This document shows, one piece after another, positions 16,454 to 23,910 of a stretch of 28,441 bases of DNA (its first letter is position 1; each line of letters begins with the position of its first letter). The stretch is from contig CAYTCD010000014.1 of NCBI GenBank assembly GCA_964436335.1, forward strand, positions 1 to 28,441, given 5' to 3'. The notes under the pieces are model-generated. The model was not told where the DNA came from and made no database searches. It saw only the letters and a program-made list of their open reading frames with translations. This DNA is from Pullibacteroides sp964436335 (lineage in GTDB: Bacteria; Bacteroidota; Bacteroidia; Bacteroidales; P3). A program made the translations under genes and the position numbers.

Positions 16454-17670
16454 GGATAAAGAAGGTATTTCCGCCGGGTTTCTTCAAACCGTTTGAGTTC
16501 CGGTTGCCACGATGCCCGTATCCGCGCAACCGTCGCACCTTGCCTTATCTGTTCAGCCAAGTCCTGCGTACCGGCCAATTTTACAAAGAAAGCATTGAAG
16601 AACTTGTCTTTAGAAGGCCACACACGCCACATCGACAGCAGGTATTCCAGATCCAATCTCCCACTCGGACGGACAGCCAAGCTGTCCGCCACCCTGTAAC
16701 CTGTACATTCCTTGTCTTTAAAGGGAGGATTTTGACTTACACCCGCAATGGAATGCGGTGTGAATCGATAATCTCCCGCCGTGGAACCCGGAAATCCGAA
16801 ACATTCAAAAGGCGTTTCCGTACCTCTCCCCACACTGACAGGCGTTCCTTCGAAGAAGCAAAGCGAAGGATAGGCATAGATAGCCTTCATGCTTTGCAGA
16901 TTAGGCGATGGCGGAACCGGAAAGACATACAATGAATTGCGGTTGTAACCGCGCAGGGGGATCACCTGTAACGCACAACGGACACCTTTGGCCAGCCATG
17001 CCTCCCCGTTTATCATTCGGGCGTATTCGCCGATGGTCATGCCATACACTACCGGAACCGGATGCATCCCCACAAATGAACGGCAGCAAGCCGTATCCAA
17101 CAGTGGGCCATCGGTATAGAAGGCATGCGGATTGGGACGATCGAGCACCCACAGCGGAATACCGGTTTCGGCGCAGGCTTCCATTACATAGTGGAGCGTG
17201 GAAATATAAGTATAGAAACGCACCCCTACGTCCTGAAGATCAAAAATCACAGCGTCGATACCCTGCATATCGTCTGGCAAGGGTTTCTTATGCGAACCGT
17301 AGAGAGACACCACAGGAAGGCCCGTCGAGGCATCCACACCGCTCCTTACCGAAGCCCCCGCTTCGGCATTACCCCTAAAGCCATGTTCCGGTGAAAAGAT
17401 CTTTTGAATCCCTAACCCGGAATCGATCCATACATCCACAATATGGCGATAGGAACAACTATCCCGCCCCATAATCTCTCCCACAAGCCCCACTTGCAGC
17501 ACCTCGGCCCGCACCACCCCTGTCTGGTTGGTCACCACCGCCAGCCTTTTGCCCCGCAAGGCAGGCATATACATTTCAAAACGTTCCGCACCCACCATAA
17601 GCGTTTCCGGCACGCCCCCCCATACCGCTCCGCTCCACAGGCAGGCCAACAAATACAAAATCCTCTTCAT
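16450..17670 (-). CDS. DUF1343 family protein, probable exo-beta-N-acetylmuramidase (NamZ-like), exported
   Basis: The frame is open from 17742, but a perfect -7 box at 17690-17697 lies inside that extension, so the start must be the ATG at 17685 or at 17670. I choose 17670, which gives a signal peptide (MKRILYLLACLWSGAVWG) and a 406-residue product. The DUF1343 hallmarks are present: VVTNQTGVV, the catalytic-acid segment FSPEHGFRG, SLYGSHKKPLPDDM, VIFDLQDVGVRFYTYISTLHYVMEA, LDRPNPH and PVVYGMTIGEYARMINGEAWL. Members characterised as NamZ remove MurNAc from the non-reducing end of peptidoglycan fragments in the periplasm. The MurU-like gene overlaps it by 4 bp, consistent with a recycling operon. 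Confidence 0.87.
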   Translation of the reverse strand: MKRILYLLACLWSGAVWGGVPETLMVGAERFEMYMPALRGKRLAVVTNQTGVVRAEVLQVGLVGEIMGRDSCSYRHIVDVWIDSGLGIQKIFSPEHGFRGNAEAGASVRSGVDASTGLPVVSLYGSHKKPLPDDMQGIDAVIFDLQDVGVRFYTYISTLHYVMEACAETGIPLWVLDRPNPHAFYTDGPLLDTACCRSFVGMHPVPVVYGMTIGEYARMINGEAWLAKGVRCALQVIPLRGYNRNSLYVFPVPPSPNLQSMKAIYAYPSLCFFEGTPVSVGRGTETPFECFGFPGSTAGDYRFTPHSIAGVSQNPPFKDKECTGYRVADSLAVRPSGRLDLEYLLSMWRVWPSKDKFFNAFFVKLAGTQDLAEQIRQGATVARIRASWQPELKRFEETRRKYLLYP

Positions 17671-17689
17671 CGCCGTATCGAACATACTG

Positions 17690-17697
17690 CAAATATA
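17690..17697 (-). promoter_or_regulatory. -7 box of the NamZ-MurU operon
   Basis: Minus-strand TATATTTG is a perfect TAnnTTTG element. It would start transcription close to 17685, where the first in-frame ATG lies, so the mRNA is nearly leaderless if that codon is used, or has a roughly 15-nt leader with the ATG at 17670. No TTTG lies at the proper -33 distance. Confidence 0.5.
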
Positions 17698-17823
17698 GCG
17701 TAAAACCCTAATTTTTTCCCTCATCCAAAGTCTATCCGGCATAATGGCCTACACATGTATCAAACAACACATCCCAGGATTAATCAAAAAACTATATTTT
17801 TACACGTTTTTCAATCTGAAAGA

Positions 17824-19044
17824 ATGAACCTTTCCGCCTTTATCGCCCGCAAGTGGGCCACCGCATCTCCTTTTCGCCACAGCCGCCGCATTGTCGCCAT
17901 GGGGGTGGCCAGCATCGGATTGTGTGTCTGCGTAATGGTGGTTGCCCTCTGCATTCTGGTGGGATTCAAAAATGAAATCAGCCATAAGGTATTCGGATTC
18001 GGCTCCCACGTAGTGATACAACCTTATCTGAACGAAGACGGTGAATCACTGTCGGTCTATTGGGATTCTGCCCTACGCACCACCGTTTTTTCTACCCCCG
18101 GCGTGGTTTCCGCCCAAGCCTACGCCATGAAAGGAGCCTTGATAAGAGGCACGGAAGAAAGCGTAGGCGTATTTTTCAAAGGCCTGCCGACCGACTACGA
18201 CACGGTATTTTTTGCCCGCAATCTCAAACAGGGAAAACTTCCTGTTTTTTCGGACGAAACAGACACTCAGCAACCGGTCCTGATTTCGGAGATTCTGGCA
18301 CATAAACTCAAACTGGATACCGGTAGCCGCTTACGATCCTACTTTGTATGCGAAGGTGAACTGCGTCCTCGGGCCTTTACCGTATGCGGGATTTATGCCA
18401 CTGGCTTAGAAAAATTTGATGAAACCTGTGTATTGTGCGATATCAGACAGATTCAGAAACTTAACGATTGGGAACCAACGCAGGCCGACGGCATCGATAT
18501 CCGAATCTCCGATCCAGACAAACGCCACCAAACAGCCGAAAGATTGGATCCGGCGCTTCCTTACCGCTATGTCTGCTTTCCTTGTGACCGGCTTTTTCCA
18601 GAAATTTTCGATTGGCTGAACCTTATCGATGCAAATGTATGGGTACTAATGATTATCACGCTGATTGTCTGCCTAATATGCCTTATTTCTCTTCTCTTTA
18701 TCCTTATCATCGAGCGCAGTCCCCATATCGGTGTACTCAAATCTCTGGGGGGATCCAACCGGTTGGTACGTAGAATCTTTGTGCAACAAACCTTGATTAT
18801 TCTCGGCCGCGGATTGCTTTTGGGGAACGCAGTAGCCCTAGGATTATGCGCCCTGCAACGATTCACCGGCCGGATACGCCTGAACGAAGCCGTCTATTAC
18901 ATCGACACCGTTCCCGTAGCCTTTCCCTGGCTGTATATCATTCTGATAAACGTACTGATAATAGCTTGTGCCTACCTGCTTCTATGGAGCATTTCCCGCA
19001 TCCTCAACCGGATGTCGCCGGCCCGAATCGAAGCACGCCGCTAA
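17824..19044 (+). CDS. FtsX/LolC-E-like ABC transporter permease
   Basis: The start chosen is the ATG at 17824 (MNLSAFIARKWATASPFRHSRRIVAMGVASIG). It skips 23 codons of poor upstream sequence and gives 406 residues. The protein has the MacB/LolC-E fold: one membrane helix at about 28-50 (VAMGVASIGLCVCVMVVALCILVGF), a large periplasmic domain (about 55-270), then three C-terminal helices, with ERSPHIGVLKSLGGSNRLVRRIFV as the coupling segment. LolC/E proteins extract lipoproteins from the inner membrane with the ATPase LolD, but no ATPase gene is adjacent here. The stop overlaps that of the convergent XRE gene by 4 bp. A general FtsX-like permease role is certain; the lipoprotein-release role is inferred. 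Confidence 0.85.
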   Translation: MNLSAFIARKWATASPFRHSRRIVAMGVASIGLCVCVMVVALCILVGFKNEISHKVFGFGSHVVIQPYLNEDGESLSVYWDSALRTTVFSTPGVVSAQAYAMKGALIRGTEESVGVFFKGLPTDYDTVFFARNLKQGKLPVFSDETDTQQPVLISEILAHKLKLDTGSRLRSYFVCEGELRPRAFTVCGIYATGLEKFDETCVLCDIRQIQKLNDWEPTQADGIDIRISDPDKRHQTAERLDPALPYRYVCFPCDRLFPEIFDWLNLIDANVWVLMIITLIVCLICLISLLFILIIERSPHIGVLKSLGGSNRLVRRIFVQQTLIILGRGLLLGNAVALGLCALQRFTGRIRLNEAVYYIDTVPVAFPWLYIILINVLIIACAYLLLWSISRILNRMSPARIEARR

Positions 19045-19517
19045 GCACGCGGAAAGTATTCCTCAAAGGTTCCGTCTTCGTAAAACAGCAATATCTTTTT
19101 CACGCCCCCGTTTTTTCTTTCGGCAAGACTAAAAGGAGGCATATCCGGCATCATGTTTTGGCTAACAGGTTCTTCCTGTGCAACTTCTTCCTGTTGTTCC
19201 GCCGCGGTTGAATCTGTTCCGGAATTCTCCCAAACAGGAACCGGCACCGAAGGCATGGTTACCGACAATAGACCGTCTGTTTTCTGTGTTTCCTCATGTA
19301 CTGACAAATTAACATACATTCGTCCTTTTCCTTGGAGAAACCAAGCCGGATTCAAATCGGGGAAAGCTACCAAAACTTTTTGCACAAAATCCAAACTCGG
19401 ATTGTTTCGCCCTGACAAAATGTGCGACAAACCGGAACGCTGGATGCCAATCCGGTCAGCAAACTGCGAAGGGGTGAGATTCTGAGATTGAATTACAAGC
19501 TCAATTCTTTTAATCAT
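19041..19517 (-). CDS. XRE-type helix-turn-helix transcriptional regulator
   Basis: This 158-residue protein has an N-terminal HTH at about residues 5-60 (LTPSQFADRIGIQRSGLSHILSGRNNPSLDFVQKVLVAFPDLNPAWFLQGKG), a Cro/C1-type DNA-binding domain of a kind common in Bacteroidetes. The rest is an acidic, Pro/Glu-rich linker and a short C-terminal region (GGVKKILLFYEDGTFEEYFP) with no recognised domain, perhaps for ligand binding or dimerisation. An 8-bp inverted repeat 55 bp upstream could be its own operator. The gene converges on the permease gene with a 4-bp stop overlap. Its targets cannot be told from sequence. Confidence 0.87.
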   Translation of the reverse strand: MIKRIELVIQSQNLTPSQFADRIGIQRSGLSHILSGRNNPSLDFVQKVLVAFPDLNPAWFLQGKGRMYVNLSVHEETQKTDGLLSVTMPSVPVPVWENSGTDSTAAEQQEEVAQEEPVSQNMMPDMPPFSLAERKNGGVKKILLFYEDGTFEEYFPRA

Positions 19518-19571
19518 AAATTTACATCATTAAATCAAAAACCGTTCGACACGGCATCCGAAAGTTTTCAT

Positions 19572-19595
19572 TTGTAAAATTACATCTTTTTACAA
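19572..19595. promoter_or_regulatory. Candidate operator upstream of the XRE regulator
   Basis: A perfect inverted repeat TTGTAAAA-N8-TTTTACAA lies 55-78 bp before the XRE start codon. The spacer contains a TTACATC motif that recurs nearer the gene (19522-19528), giving spaced copies of TTACATC in the same orientation. Symmetry and position suggest autoregulation; this is inference. Confidence 0.4.
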
Positions 19596-20176
19596 CAATA
19601 AACAAACTCACATCCAACAAAATCATAAACTAAAACTTTAAAAAACAATATAATATTACTCACATACAATTTATTACATACAAAAACACAACAAGACACA
19701 ACATAGACATTAATTTTATTATACAAACACTTTATGTAGCAAGAATTAAAATCTCATTATAAACATATTATACATAAACAACACCACAAAAATAAACAAA
19801 ACCAACCATTGACAAAACACAACCAGCAAAACAGCTATTAAAATTACATCCATACACAAAAACAGCCCCTATCATCATCTCTATCGTTTACAAAAAACTC
19901 AAGACTTCCACCCTAATCCAAAATTCCAAAAGAAGCTTTTTGCGCGATGTTCTCAAAAAAATCCATCCCACACTCCCCTTCCCTGCCGAAAAACAAAAAT
20001 CCACCCGTTTCCCGTTTTTTTTCTCTTTTTCCTTTTTTCCAATCTAAGGCAAAAAATCATGCCAAATCGTCAGATTCAGTTTTTCTATTTCTTCCATTAT
20101 CTAACTCTCCACCTTTTTTCCGCATCCACCTATATTTAATAGTACCCGGTTTTGTAGAACCGATTGATTTTTTCCG
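19596..20176. other. Long AT-rich, strongly G-poor intergenic region
   Basis: I see no credible gene, RNA gene or transposon remnant here. By hand count 19621-19920 has about 11 G against about 69 C on the plus strand, and the G shortage continues to about 20140 with long pyrimidine runs around 20010-20040. A weak inverted repeat TTTATGTA/TACATAAA occurs at 19731-19738 and 19771-19778. A short frame at 19947-20273 is Pro/Phe/Ser-rich low-complexity sequence and I do not accept it as a gene. The region separates the XRE gene from rpsA. Confidence 0.6.
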
Positions 20177-20184
20177 TATCTTCG
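20151..20184 (+). promoter_or_regulatory. Candidate rpsA promoter
   Basis: TTTG (20151-20154) is followed 22 nt later by TATCTTCG (20177-20184), one mismatch from TAnnTTTG. Transcription from near 20190 would give a leader of about 113 nt that begins with the first hairpin. The spacing is longer than the usual 19-20, so confidence is moderate. Confidence 0.4.
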
Positions 20185-20189
20185 CGGGC

Positions 20190-20302
20190 GCTTTTGAGCC
20201 TGTAGATTCAATCCGGTACAGGCTCTTAACAAATATGTTAAACATGGCGAAACCTGCACGTCTTCCGGATTAAACGTTGCAATCGCCGCAATTTTTACCC
20301 TA
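20190..20302 (+). promoter_or_regulatory. Structured 5' leader of rpsA
   Basis: Three stems follow one another. The first is a perfect 9-bp GAGCCTGTA/TACAGGCTC (20196-20204 and 20217-20225). The second is a perfect 6-bp TTAACA/TGTTAA with a 4-nt loop (20226-20231 and 20236-20241). The third is a longer element closed by GGCGA/TCGCC (20246-20250 and 20283-20287) with an inner TGCACG/CGT-T-GCA stem and a GGA-containing loop. A 12-codon frame starts at 20235 (MLNMAKPARLPD, stop at 20273), with its ATG overlapping the second stem. In other bacteria S1 represses its own mRNA through leader structure, so autoregulation is plausible here. Confidence 0.5.
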
Positions 20303-22117
20303 ATGGCAAACGAATTTGCTAAAACAGGAATCGAAGAATTCGACTGGGATTCCCTTTCTCATCACCAAATCAAAAAGGAAAAAGAAAAGGATGCCAATCA
20401 AAGCCCGCTTGACGAACAGTACGGCAACACGCTTAAGCAGATTGCCGACCAGCAAGTGATAGAAGGCTTTGTCGTTTCCAAGAACAACCGCGAAGTGGTG
20501 GTGAACATCGGCTATAAGTCCGACGGTATCATTCCCGTTTCCGAATTCCGCTACAATCCCGACCTCAAGCCCGGCGACAAGGTGGAAGTTTATGTGGAAA
20601 GCCAGGAAGACGCTACCGGTCAATTGGTTCTCTCCCACAAGAAAGCGCGTATCCTCAAATCTTGGGAACGCATCAACGAAGCTTACGACAACCAGGAAAT
20701 CATCAACGGTTACGTTAAGAGCCGTACAAAAGGCGGCTTGATTGTGGATGTATTCGGCATTGAATCTTTCTTGCCCGGTTCGCAGATCGACGTGAAACCT
20801 ATCCGCGACTACGATGTGTTCGTCAACAAGACGATGGAATTCAAGGTTGTGAAAATCAACCACGAATACAAGAACGTGGTGGTTTCGCACAAGGCGCTGA
20901 TCGAAGACGAAATCGAACAGCAGAAGGCCGAAATCATGTCCAAGCTCGAAAAAGGACAGGTTCTGGAAGGAACGGTCAAGAACATCACCTCCTACGGTGT
21001 GTTCGTCGATTTGGGCGGCGTAGATGGTTTGATCCATATCACCGACTTGAGCTGGGGCCGTGTAAACCACCCCGAAGAAGTGGTGAAACTGGACGAAAAG
21101 ATCAACGTGGTTATCTTGGATTTCGACGAAAACAAGAAACGTATCGCTCTCGGTCTCAAACAACTTACCCCGCATCCTTGGGATTCGCTCGACCCCGAAT
21201 TGAAGGTGGGCGACAAGGTAAAGGGCAAAGTAGTCGTTTTGGCCGACTACGGTGCTTTCGTGGAAATCATTCCCGGTGTGGAAGGTCTTATCCACGTTTC
21301 GGAAATGTCCTGGTCGCAGCACCTGCGCTCGGCTCAGGAATTCCTGAAAGTGGGCGACGAAGTGGAAGCCGTTATCCTCACCCTCGACCGCGACGAACGC
21401 AAGATGTCCTTGGGCATCAAGCAACTTACGCCGGATCCCTGGCAGCATATCGCTGAAAAATATCCGGTAAGCTCGCGTCACACGGCTACGGTGCGCAACT
21501 TCACCAACTTCGGTATCTTCGTGGAACTGGAAGAAGGCATCGACGGTTTGATCCATATCTCCGACCTGAGCTGGTCCAAGAAAATCAAACATCCTGCCGA
21601 ATTTACCAAGATCGGCGAAAAAATCGATGTCATTGTATTGGATATCGATGTTGAAAACCGTCGCTTGAGCCTCGGCCACAAGCAGTTGGAAGAAAACCCC
21701 TGGGATGTTTACGAAACCTTGTTCTCGGTGGGCAGCATCCAGAAGGGAACGGTGGCTTCGGCCAACGACAAGGGCGGCGTTATCGTACTGCCCTACGGCG
21801 TGGAAGGCTTCTGCCCCAACCGCCATATGCAGAAAGCCGACGGCAGCAACCTCAAGGTGGACGAACAGGCCGACTTCAAGGTGATCGAATTCAGCAAGGA
21901 AAACAAGCGTATCGTGGTTTCCCACACCCGGATTCACCAGGAAGAAGCCGCTGAGGAACGCGCCAAGACGGAAAACGAAAACCGTAAGAACGCCGACAAC
22001 ACTGCCAAGGCAGTGAAGAAGCTCAACGAATCGTCCGAAAAGACGACTTTGGGCGACATTGCCGCGCTTTCGAACCTGAAAGACGCCATGGAAGCGGCCG
22101 AAAATGGTAACAATTAA
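20303..22117 (+). CDS. rpsA: 30S ribosomal protein S1
   Basis: This 604-residue protein has six S1 RNA-binding repeats at about residues 50-113, 132-196, 218-285, 305-372, 391-458 and 478-541. Repeats 3-5 carry the typical GVFVDLGGVDGLIHITDLSW pattern. The sixth has VEGFCPNRHM, and the last 60 residues are charged, low-complexity sequence. S1 sits on the small ribosomal subunit and unfolds mRNA for initiation, important where Shine-Dalgarno pairing is little used, as in Bacteroidetes. There is no recognisable ribosome-binding site: the sequence before the ATG is ATTTTTACCCTA. Codon use is strongly biased to CGT, AAG and GAA, as in highly expressed genes. A large hairpin and a terminator follow. 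Confidence 0.97.
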   Translation: MANEFAKTGIEEFDWDSLSHHQIKKEKEKDANQSPLDEQYGNTLKQIADQQVIEGFVVSKNNREVVVNIGYKSDGIIPVSEFRYNPDLKPGDKVEVYVESQEDATGQLVLSHKKARILKSWERINEAYDNQEIINGYVKSRTKGGLIVDVFGIESFLPGSQIDVKPIRDYDVFVNKTMEFKVVKINHEYKNVVVSHKALIEDEIEQQKAEIMSKLEKGQVLEGTVKNITSYGVFVDLGGVDGLIHITDLSWGRVNHPEEVVKLDEKINVVILDFDENKKRIALGLKQLTPHPWDSLDPELKVGDKVKGKVVVLADYGAFVEIIPGVEGLIHVSEMSWSQHLRSAQEFLKVGDEVEAVILTLDRDERKMSLGIKQLTPDPWQHIAEKYPVSSRHTATVRNFTNFGIFVELEEGIDGLIHISDLSWSKKIKHPAEFTKIGEKIDVIVLDIDVENRRLSLGHKQLEENPWDVYETLFSVGSIQKGTVASANDKGGVIVLPYGVEGFCPNRHMQKADGSNLKVDEQADFKVIEFSKENKRIVVSHTRIHQEEAAEERAKTENENRKNADNTAKAVKKLNESSEKTTLGDIAALSNLKDAMEAAENGNN

Positions 22118-22226
22118 TTTTGGACGGTAATCTGCCGCGTTGGGCGTTGCAGGCTCGCTCGGTCACGTACTTCAGTACGCTCCCTCGCATCCTGCAGCGC
22201 CCGCCTTGCATCTCACCATCCAAAAT
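22117..22226. repeat. Large nested inverted-repeat structure after rpsA
   Basis: The outer arms ATTTTGGA/TCCAAAAT (22117-22124 and 22219-22226) continue with GGT/ACC after one mismatch. The middle arms GGGCGTTGCAGG/CCTGCAGCGCCC (22142-22153 and 22191-22202) pair with one G-U. The innermost hairpin is CGTAC-TTCA-GTACG (22166-22179). The outer arm begins at the last base of the rpsA stop codon. A T-run follows at 22230-22234. It looks like a mobile or REP-type palindromic unit, or an mRNA-end structure. Confidence 0.6.
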
Positions 22227-22260
22227 CAATTTTTACTGCCTCCGATTTTGGATGCGTTAT

Positions 22261-22299
22261 AAAAGGAACGCCTCGGAATTTTCCGAGGCGTTCCTTTTT
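22261..22299. terminator. Bidirectional rho-independent terminator after rpsA and fic
   Basis: An 18-base perfect inverted repeat (22261-22278 and 22281-22298), AAAAGGAACGCCTCGGAA and its complement with almost no loop, is flanked by A- and T-runs so it can terminate transcription from either side. It serves rpsA on the plus strand and could also stop the minus-strand operon ending at 22477. Confidence 0.92.
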
Positions 22300-22317
22300 G
22301 TTGGCAGAGGTAAAAGA

Positions 22318-22473
22318 TTGGATTTTATCCGACCTTTAACCCACCTCGGCATAGCCCAAGCAAGCTTGGTCTCTGCTCTCGGCTTAAGTTAAACGTTGGA
22401 TTTTATCCGACCTTTAACCCGCCTCGGCATAGCCCAAGCAAGCTTGGTCTCTGCTCTCGGCTTAAATTAAACG
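22318..22473. repeat. Two tandem 78-bp direct repeats
   Basis: Two copies, 22318-22395 and 22396-22473, start TTGGATTTTATCC and differ at only two positions (an A/G in ACCCRCCTC and a G/A in CTTAARTT). The next three bases repeat the start again. Each unit contains a small palindrome CCAAGC-AA-GCTTGG and two direct copies of CTCGGC. The units lie between the rpsA terminator and the end of the fic gene and encode nothing recognisable. Confidence 0.9.
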
Positions 22474-22476
22474 TTG

Positions 22477-23267
22477 TTAGAGGGATTGCCGGTGGGTATC
22501 GATTTCTTCTTGTAGATGCCGGCAGTGCAATTGCGCCATGCAATCGTAAAACACTTCGATATTTTCGGATTCCCGGGTGTCGATAAGGGCCTGTATATAC
22601 TCCGCCTTGTCTTGTTTGAGCACTTTGTTGGGTAGTACGCCAAACTCCATTTGCAACAGATGCATCAGCAAACGGCAGGTTCGCCCGTTGCCGTCCGTCC
22701 AGGGATGAATGGTGACCAATTCGAAATGAGCCCACCAACTCAGTTCATAAACAGCGGCCGTATGGAGCAATCAAGCGTAGCGCGCCGCCGGTTCAATTCG
22801 TTGCAAAAAGCCTCCAACCGTGCAGGTACTTTAAGATAGTTCATGTAAGACTTTCCGCCGGCACCTGCGGTAACGTTCAGCAAGCGCAACTCCCCTCTTG
22901 CCGCCGAGAAATCGCCGCCCATACAGTGGTATTCGCTGCCGGTACGTGCCATTACTTTTGCCGCCAGTGAGATAAGCCATGCGGTGTCTATCGGGTGGTG
23001 GCATTTAATCCATTCCATGCCGAAAAGGTAGGCATCCCGCAGGTCGAGGTTCATGTTCTGCTCGTTGATGCTACGGAGGTTGGAAGTGATGCCTTCGTCA
23101 AAAAGCAGTTGCGCTTCTAATTCCGTAACCGTACTGCCTTCGATGGCGGTGGAATGCGCAATGATAGAATAGAGGTAGAATTTGTTGTAATCCAGTTGTT
23201 CTGAAATCCCCAACGATTGGTGTTGCGTTAAAAGTTGCAACAGCCTGTTTCTATTCTCCGGCCTCAT
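22477..23267 (-). pseudogene. Fic family protein, interrupted by a frameshift
   Basis: Fic enzymes usually transfer AMP to target proteins. The first frame (23267-22740) gives 175 residues, including the auto-inhibitory motif STAIEG (residues 39-44, consensus S/T-x-x-x-E-G/N) and the family segment LKVPARLEAFCNELNRRRATLD. It then runs into unrelated sequence and a stop. The rest of the domain continues in another frame from about 22773, with YELSWWAHFELVTIHPW and the catalytic motif HPWTDGNGR (nucleotides about 22681-22707), ending HRQSL at 22477. One base missing near 22773 (a -1 shift) would join them. No classical slippery heptamer is present. Either the gene is dead or the assembly has an indel. 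It starts 7 bp after the flavodoxin gene. Confidence 0.85.
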
Positions 23268-23274
23268 AATAAAT

Positions 23275-23898
23275 CTACTTCGTCAACCCGATTTTTTCGA
23301 GCCAGGATTGTACGGATTTGCGGGCGGAATCCTGCGATTTCTGCGCCGTGGTGCCTTTCATGGCAAGACCTTTGCCCACCGTGGCCCCCTTGCAGGCATC
23401 GGCGATGTAGCGTTCCGTTTCCGAGAGACCGCTGCCCTCGTGCGTGCAGAAAGGATATACCTGCTTGCCGCTCCAATCGTGCTTTTCGATAAACGTATAG
23501 ACCGGCATCGGCATATCCGCCCACCAGTTGGGATAGCCGATAAACACCACATCGTAGTCTTCCACCGCGATGTCGCCCTTGACGGCCGGACGTGCGCCCG
23601 CTTCCTTTTCCTGCTTGGCCATCGTCACACAATCGTTGTAGGATTCTTTGGGATAATCCTTTTCGGGCACAATCTCAAAGAGTTTTCCGCCCGTGATTTC
23701 GGCAATCATTTCCGCCACGATATGCGTGTTGCCCTTGGTGATGTTGCCCACGCCGTAGTTCTCGCCCGTATGGGAGAAGAAAACCACCAACACTTTCTTT
23801 TCCGTTTTCATGTCCTGATTGTTTTTTGTCTGCGCTCCTGCATGGAAAGCGAAACCAAGAACGCTTGCCAGCAGCAGGGCTAATCTTACTGTCTTCAT
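23275..23898 (-). CDS. Exported flavodoxin-family protein
   Basis: This 207-residue protein has an N-terminal signal peptide (MKTVRLALLLASVLGFAFHAGAQ) followed by a flavodoxin fold. The FMN phosphate loop is FFSHTGENYGVGNITKGNTHIVAEMI (about 41-66). VFIGYPNWWADMPMPVYTFIE is the 60s-type flavin-stacking loop, and PFCTHEGSGLSETERYIADACKG is the third loop. It resembles the Flavodoxin_4 type. Ordinary flavodoxins are cytosolic electron carriers; a secreted one would act in the periplasm with an unknown partner. It lies 12 bp after the decarboxylase/cupin gene and 7 bp before fic, so the three are co-transcribed. Confidence 0.88.
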   Translation of the reverse strand: MKTVRLALLLASVLGFAFHAGAQTKNNQDMKTEKKVLVVFFSHTGENYGVGNITKGNTHIVAEMIAEITGGKLFEIVPEKDYPKESYNDCVTMAKQEKEAGARPAVKGDIAVEDYDVVFIGYPNWWADMPMPVYTFIEKHDWSGKQVYPFCTHEGSGLSETERYIADACKGATVGKGLAMKGTTAQKSQDSARKSVQSWLEKIGLTK

Positions 23899-23910
23899 TA
23901 TATTAATATT

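Noticed and set aside
19947..20273. 108-codon plus-strand frame
   Set aside because: Low-complexity Pro/Phe/Ser sequence from pyrimidine-rich DNA; it runs through the likely rpsA promoter and leader.
20190..20302. tRNA or other stable RNA gene in the rpsA leader
   Set aside because: The stems do not form a cloverleaf, no CCA-type acceptor or T-loop GTTCRA is found, and the element abuts rpsA.
20300..21937. 545-codon minus-strand frame opposite rpsA
   Set aside because: It mirrors the S1 repeats (Phe/His/Val-rich periodic sequence) and has no independent support; S1 is certain.
22318..22473. CRISPR array
   Set aside because: Only two adjacent 78-bp copies with no unique spacers between them and no cas genes in the window.
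22740..22780. Programmed -1 frameshifting in the Fic gene
   Set aside because: No X-XXY-YYZ slippery heptamer or clear downstream pseudoknot; a mutation or indel error is simpler.
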